Of a stretch of 64,000 nt of DNA, positions 60,088 through 64,000 are shown piece by piece. The notes under the pieces are model-generated. The model worked only from the letters and a program-made list of their open reading frames with translations. It was not told the DNA's origin and ran no database searches. Source of the DNA: Massilia sp. PDC64 (GTDB lineage Bacteria > Pseudomonadota > Gammaproteobacteria > Burkholderiales > Burkholderiaceae_D); NCBI RefSeq assembly GCF_900101265.1, contig NZ_FMZS01000006.1, forward strand, positions 248,001 through 312,000, in the 5' to 3' direction. Numbering within the stretch: the stretch's first letter is position 1; the number at the start of each line of letters is the position of its first letter. The position numbers and the translations under genes are program-made.

Positions 60088-61314
60088 GTGCAAACCAATC
60101 TCGCCGATTTCATCCGGGGCACGCGCGACGGCGACGAGGCCGACGCCATCCTGCGCAAATGCGTGCATTGCGGCTTCTGTACCGCCACGTGCCCGACCTA
60201 TCAACTGTCCGGCGACGAGCTGGAAGGCCCGCGCGGCCGCATCTACCTGATCAAGCAGGTGCTCGAAGGCCGGCCCGCCACGGACAAGACCCAGGCCCAC
60301 CTGGACCACTGCCTCACGTGCCGCAACTGCGAATCGACCTGCCCGTCCGGCGTGCAATACGGGCGGCTTGCCGACATCGGCCGGCGCGTCGTCGAGCAGC
60401 AGGTGGCACGGCCCGCGCGCCAGCGCATGCTGCGGACACTCCTCAAGGAAACCCTGCCGCGCCGGTGGCTGTTCACGCCGGCCATGAAGGCGGGCCAGGC
60501 GGTGCGCCCGCTGTTGCCGCAGGCATTGAAGGACAAGGTGCCGGCGCGGCAAAGCGCGGGCGCCTGGCCGCGCGCGGAACACGCGCACAAGATGCTGTTC
60601 CTGGAAGGCTGCGTGCAGCCGGCGATGTCCCCGAACATCAATGCGGCGACGGCGCGCGTGTTCGATGCCGTCGGCGTGCAGCTGGTCGCGGCCAGCCGGG
60701 CCGGGTGCTGCGGCGCCATCCGCTGGCACATGAACGATGCGGATGGCGGCCGTGCCGACATGCGGCGCAATATCGACGCGTGGTGGCCGTACCTGGAGCA
60801 GGGCATCGCCACCATCCTGATCAACGCATCCGGCTGCGGCGCGATGATCAAGGAATACGGCCATGCGCTGGCCGACGATCCGGCGTACGCGGCCAAGGCG
60901 GCGCGCGTGTCCGCTGCCGCGAAGGACGTCAGCGAAGTGCTGCCGGAATTCGCAGCGAAGTTGCGCGCGAAGCTGGGGGCAAGAGAGCAGGGCGAACGGG
61001 TCGCGTACCACCCGCCGTGCACCTTGCAGCATGGCCAGAAGATCCGCGGCAAGGTCGAGGACCTGCTGCGCGCGGCCGGCGTCGACGTGCGGTTGTGCGC
61101 GGACAGTCATTTGTGCTGCGGCTCGGCCGGCACGTATTCGGTGCTGCACAAGGAGGTGTCGCTGCGCCTGCGCGACGACAAGCTGGCGCGCCTGGAAGCG
61201 ACGGCGCCGGAACGCATCGTGTCCGCCAACATCGGCTGCATCACGCACCTGCAATCGGGGACGGACGTGCCGGTGGAGCACTGGGTCGAACTGCTCGACC
61301 GGGCGCTGCAATAA
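60088..61314 (+). CDS. glcF: GlcF, Fe-S glycolate oxidase subunit
   Basis: 408 residues from a GTG start at 60088 (VQTNLADFIRGTRDGDEADA), which matches the family start. No in-frame ATG fits, and the earlier open frame belongs to another protein's antisense/out-of-frame sequence. Two [4Fe-4S] motifs: CVHCGFCTATCPT (about 22-34) and CLTCRNCESTCPSG (about 73-86). Two CCG-type regions follow (SRAGCCGAIRWH, HLCCGSAGTY). It passes electrons from GlcD to quinone. Last gene of the operon; no clear terminator is seen. Confidence 0.92.
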   Translation: MQTNLADFIRGTRDGDEADAILRKCVHCGFCTATCPTYQLSGDELEGPRGRIYLIKQVLEGRPATDKTQAHLDHCLTCRNCESTCPSGVQYGRLADIGRRVVEQQVARPARQRMLRTLLKETLPRRWLFTPAMKAGQAVRPLLPQALKDKVPARQSAGAWPRAEHAHKMLFLEGCVQPAMSPNINAATARVFDAVGVQLVAASRAGCCGAIRWHMNDADGGRADMRRNIDAWWPYLEQGIATILINASGCGAMIKEYGHALADDPAYAAKAARVSAAAKDVSEVLPEFAAKLRAKLGAREQGERVAYHPPCTLQHGQKIRGKVEDLLRAAGVDVRLCADSHLCCGSAGTYSVLHKEVSLRLRDDKLARLEATAPERIVSANIGCITHLQSGTDVPVEHWVELLDRALQ

Positions 61315-61338
61315 GGAAAAGTGGCCGGAAATCAAGCC

Positions 61339-61366
61339 TTGCAATGCTCGCCTCGAGGTCTATACT
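61339..61366 (+). promoter_or_regulatory. strong sigma-70-type promoter of the 64-residue gene
   Basis: TTGCAA (61339-61344), a 16-base spacer and TATACT (61361-61366), just after glcF. Transcription would start about 61373, leaving a 24-base leader with AGGAGG. Confidence 0.65.
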
Positions 61367-61396
61367 TACAGCCTGCTCTGTTGCAGGAGGTCTCTT

Positions 61397-61591
61397 ATGC
61401 AATGTGTTTTGAGTTACCGCAGTCAGTATGCGGCCGGCCACAAGAACCCGCCCTCGGCACCGCCGGCGATTCCACCGATCATCATCAACCCGTTCAAAAG
61501 CCAGATCCCGTCGCCGGCGATCGACCCGCGCAACACGCCGCCCGGCCCACCCATCATGCCGCCACGCGGCCCCGACCTGCGTATCATCTAG
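61397..61591 (+). CDS. small proline-rich protein, function unknown
   Basis: 64 residues with a strong ribosome site (AGGAGG, 61386-61391) and its own promoter. The N-terminus MQCVLSYRSQYAAGHKN is followed by a proline/isoleucine-rich tail (PPSAPPAIPPIIINPFKSQ, PPGPPIMPPRGPDLRII). About 30 percent proline, one cysteine, basic overall. No signal peptide or membrane segment. I do not recognise it. The combination of good promoter and ribosome site in so short a gene argues for real expression. Confidence 0.68.
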   Translation: MQCVLSYRSQYAAGHKNPPSAPPAIPPIIINPFKSQIPSPAIDPRNTPPGPPIMPPRGPDLRII

Positions 61592-61678
61592 CCGTACGGG
61601 AGCGGCGCTTGTCCAGTGCGCCGTGAACGCCTATGATCTTGCTTCTGGGCGTATGCCCGCACGACCGAGAAAGCAAGA

Positions 61679-62170
61679 ATGAACGACGAAATCCCAGACC
61701 ACGACGATGATGCTCCCGTGCAGGAGGCCCGTCTGTGGCAGGGCAACGGCTGGACCGCACGCGTCATCAAGAACGAAGACGACGACGGCTGGGCCGTGGC
61801 CATGTACAAGGACGGCGAATCCGAGCCGGCCCTCGTCGGCCCCTGGACCATGGGGCGCGACAAGAAAAACCCGAAACCGCTCGACATCAGCGCCTTCCAC
61901 ACGCTCGTCAAGACGGCCTCCGAGGTGATCCGCCGCCACGAGCAGCAATTGCACGCGCAATTGCACAAGAGCACCGTCGTCTCCACGGCGGAGGGCGAGT
62001 TGAAGGTGACCCTGGACATCGTCCCGGACGAGGACAATCCATACGCCATGCTGAGCGCCTTCGACGAGATGGGCGAGCGCGTGGCGCAGGTGCGTGTGCG
62101 TCCCGATTTCAAGCTGTCGCCGTCGTCCGCGTCCACGTGGATCGAGAACGATTTCCGCGCGCCGCGGTAA
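61679..62170 (+). CDS. hypothetical protein
   Basis: 163 residues, soluble, acidic N-terminus (MNDEIPDHDDDAPVQEAR). A short beta-rich region (ARLWQGNGWTARVIKNEDDD, GWAVAMYKDGESEPALVGPW) precedes a helix (ISAFHTLVKTASEVIRRHEQ) and a second beta region (KSTVVSTAEGELKVTLDIVP). I do not recognise a family. It looks like a conserved small protein of this group; function unknown. AAAGCAAGA precedes the ATG, a weak ribosome site. Confidence 0.6.
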   Translation: MNDEIPDHDDDAPVQEARLWQGNGWTARVIKNEDDDGWAVAMYKDGESEPALVGPWTMGRDKKNPKPLDISAFHTLVKTASEVIRRHEQQLHAQLHKSTVVSTAEGELKVTLDIVPDEDNPYAMLSAFDEMGERVAQVRVRPDFKLSPSSASTWIENDFRAPR

Positions 62171-62256
62171 ATGTGGTTTTTGTCGACGTGATTGCCGCAA
62201 CGACGGCCTGACCTGCTAAGATTTCCCGAGCGCAATTTTTCTCATAAGGGGAATCG

Positions 62257-64000
62257 ATGGAAGACCGTCTCGCCCGCCTGGAAACGGTCCAGGCCATGCT
62301 GCTGGGCATCGGGCACCTGTCCGCCAGCTGTACCGACGTCACCGAGTTCATCGGCGCCGTGCACCGCGCGCTGGGCCGCATCATGTATGCGGAGAACTTC
62401 TACGTCACCCTGGCCGAGCGGGAAGACAACACGGTTCGCTTCGTCTATTTCGTCGACTCGCGCGACAAGGGCCCGGGTCCCGACGAGCGCGTGACGCTCG
62501 CGTCGCCCGACGAATCGCCGACGGCCTGGGTCATGCTCAACAAGCAGCCCCTCGTGGTGACGGGCGACGAGATGCGCGCGCGGGAAAATGGCGCCGTCTG
62601 GGGCACGGGCAGCATCGCCGAGCACTGGATGGGTTGCCCGCTGCTCGACCAGCAGCACGAGGTCGTGGGCGCCATCGTCATCCAGAGCTACCTTCCCGAA
62701 CACACGTACAGCGAGGAAGACCAGGCGTTGTTCGCGCTGATCGCCAACCACGTGTCGAACGCGCTGCAGGGCCTGCAGAGCATGGACCGCCTCGAGCGCG
62801 CCGTGCAGGAGCGCACCCGCGCGCTGGCGCGCGAAGTGGCCGAGCGTCGCCGTGCGGAACAGGTGCAGCACGCGCTGTACCAGATCGCCGACCTGTCGGC
62901 CTCCGCCCTCGAGACCGACGTGCTGGCGTCCAGCCTGCACAGCATCATCGGCGAGCTGATGATGGCCAAGAATTTCCTCATCGCGCTCACGCACCCGGAC
63001 ACGGGCGAGATCAGCATCCCGTACTTCGCGGACGAAAAGGACAGCGAAGCCCCGCATAAACGCTTCCCGTTCGGGATGGGCATGGTGTCGTACGTGCTGC
63101 AGACGAAGCAGGCGCAACTCCACGACGCCGGCAGCTTCGCGCGCCTGCATGCGGCGGGCAAGGTGAAGCATCCGCTGGGGAGCACGGACATCGCCAGCTG
63201 GATCGGCGCACCCATGCTCGTCAACGACAAGGCATACGGCGTGCTGGTCGTGCAGAGCTACGACCCGGCCGTCCTCTACACGAAGGCCGACCTGGACCTG
63301 ATGGCCTTCATCTCCAGCCACGTCGCGGTGGCCATCGCGCGCATGCAGGCCGACCGCGCCATCCGCAAGGCCAAGGAGCGCCTGGAACAGCAGAACGCCG
63401 CGCTCGAACAGGCGCTGCACCAGCTGCAGGAAGCGCAAACGGAACTGGTGCGCAAGGAAAAGCTCGCGTCGCTGGGCCAGATGGTGGCCGGCGTCGCCCA
63501 CGAGATCAATACGCCGCTGGGCATCTGCGTGACGGCCACGAGCCACCTCGTGCAGGAACTGAAGCTGACGCGCGAGGAGCTGGCAGCGGGGACGATGACC
63601 CAGGAAAGCCTGGAGGCGTTCTTCGACATCGTCGACCAGTCCCTGCGCATCATGACGACCAATACGCAGCGCGCCGCGGCCCTCGTGCGCAGTTTCAAGC
63701 AGGTCGCGGTGGACCAGTCTTCCGACGACATCCGCGCGTTCAATCTCGGCACGTACCTGAACGAGGTGCTGCTGTCGCTGCAGCCGAAGCTGAAGGGCCG
63801 GCCGCTGGAAGTCGCCATCGACTGCCCGAAGGACCTGATGCTGGAGAGTTTTCCGGGCGCCGTGTCGCAGATCGTCACCAACATGGTCGTCAACTCGCTG
63901 ATGCACGGGTTCGAGCGCGACCAGCCCGGCCACATCACGATCCACGCGGCGCCCGATGGCGACCACGTCGTCTTCGACTATGGCGACGACGGCGCTGGCA
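62257..64000 (+). CDS. double-GAF sensor histidine kinase, partial
   Basis: About 581 residues before the right edge. A first GAF domain (about 8-180: VHRALGRIMYAENFYVTLAE, HWMGCPLLDQQHEVVGAIVI), a coiled linker (LERAVQERTRALAREVAERR), a second GAF (about 205-365: FLIALTHPDTGEISIPYFAD, WIGAPMLVNDKAYGVLVVQS), then a kinase core with H-box GVAHEINTPLGI (H415) and N-box TNMVVNSLMHGF. The sequence ends in the G1 box (FDYGDDGAG). GAF domains sense ligands in the cytoplasm; no membrane helix is seen. A GGGG ribosome site precedes the ATG. TTGCCG (62192) and TAAGAT (62217-62222) may be its promoter. Any C-terminal receiver is outside the window. Confidence 0.88.
   Translation, partial: MEDRLARLETVQAMLLGIGHLSASCTDVTEFIGAVHRALGRIMYAENFYVTLAEREDNTVRFVYFVDSRDKGPGPDERVTLASPDESPTAWVMLNKQPLVVTGDEMRARENGAVWGTGSIAEHWMGCPLLDQQHEVVGAIVIQSYLPEHTYSEEDQALFALIANHVSNALQGLQSMDRLERAVQERTRALAREVAERRRAEQVQHALYQIADLSASALETDVLASSLHSIIGELMMAKNFLIALTHPDTGEISIPYFADEKDSEAPHKRFPFGMGMVSYVLQTKQAQLHDAGSFARLHAAGKVKHPLGSTDIASWIGAPMLVNDKAYGVLVVQSYDPAVLYTKADLDLMAFISSHVAVAIARMQADRAIRKAKERLEQQNAALEQALHQLQEAQTELVRKEKLASLGQMVAGVAHEINTPLGICVTATSHLVQELKLTREELAAGTMTQESLEAFFDIVDQSLRIMTTNTQRAAALVRSFKQVAVDQSSDDIRAFNLGTYLNEVLLSLQPKLKGRPLEVAIDCPKDLMLESFPGAVSQIVTNMVVNSLMHGFERDQPGHITIHAAPDGDHVVFDYGDDGAG

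Noticed and set aside
57649..61314. A 1221-codon frame that would fuse extra sequence to GlcF
   Set aside because: The part before 60088 is out of frame with glcD and glcE; the family start of GlcF is the GTG at 60088.

Overview
The window is one dense, high-GC stretch of bacterial chromosome. Its gene content points to a betaproteobacterium of the order Burkholderiales, most likely Oxalobacteraceae (Massilia-like). The pointers are a PhaM-type polyhydroxyalkanoate granule protein, a PEP-CTERM protein, paired DUF3108 proteins, a GAF/MshEN protein beside a Ser/Thr kinase, a TPR response regulator, TamA/TamB and a lut-lldP-glcDEF lactate/glycolate operon. The taxon is inferred from gene content only. 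I see no rRNA, tRNA, CRISPR array, insertion sequence, integrase or prophage, and no gene-free stretch longer than about 300 bases.

Layout. 1-2.0 kb: an AGCS amino-acid symporter cut by the left edge and a Na+/H+ antiporter-like protein. 2.1-12 kb: metabolic and accessory genes with their regulators: a periplasmic metallo-beta-lactamase-fold (MBL-fold) hydrolase divergent from a LysR regulator, a GH2 glycosidase, an SDR, an MFS exporter with an amidohydrolase divergent from a second LysR, another MBL hydrolase and a GST. 12-17.4 kb: a small membrane-anchored protein, a chromosomal arr (rifamycin ADP-ribosyltransferase), a PEP-CTERM protein with a long hairpin over its start codon, and an operon of Ser/Thr kinase, GAF-MshEN protein and PP2C phosphatase. 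17.4-24.3 kb: tag, an MnmC whose methyltransferase half looks worn away, a histidine kinase plus TPR response regulator, and an orphan IorB-like molybdoenzyme subunit. 24.3-31.2 kb: phaM, two DUF3108 proteins, a MocR regulator divergent from a flavin-binding protein, an SDR and two small unknowns.

31.4-36.4 kb: a compact three-gene operon encoding a kleisin-like protein, a MukE-like protein and a 942-residue SMC-like ATPase with hinge, closed by a strong terminator lying inside the neighbouring convergent gene. It resembles MksFEB/Wadjet (JetABC) condensins but has no JetD/MksG nuclease gene. I regard it as the most interesting system here. 36.3-43.7 kb: a YbjX/VirK-like gene, paired membrane proteins, LysR plus quinone oxidoreductase, an ArsR-SRPBCC-DUF1801 operon with a visible promoter and twin operators, and an epimerase. 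43.7-52 kb: tamA-tamB on the minus strand, and queC with a phosphoesterase on the plus strand.

52.2-61.3 kb: a GntR regulator divergent from lutA-lutC-lutB-lldP-glcD-glcE-glcF. Most junctions overlap by 4 bases or have short gaps, so uptake and oxidation of lactate and probably glycolate look like one transcription unit. 61.4-64 kb: a 64-residue proline-rich protein with its own good promoter, a hypothetical protein, and a double-GAF histidine kinase cut by the right edge.

Convergent genes are packed very tightly. Four pairs share stop-codon bases, and only one convergent junction has an obvious intrinsic terminator.
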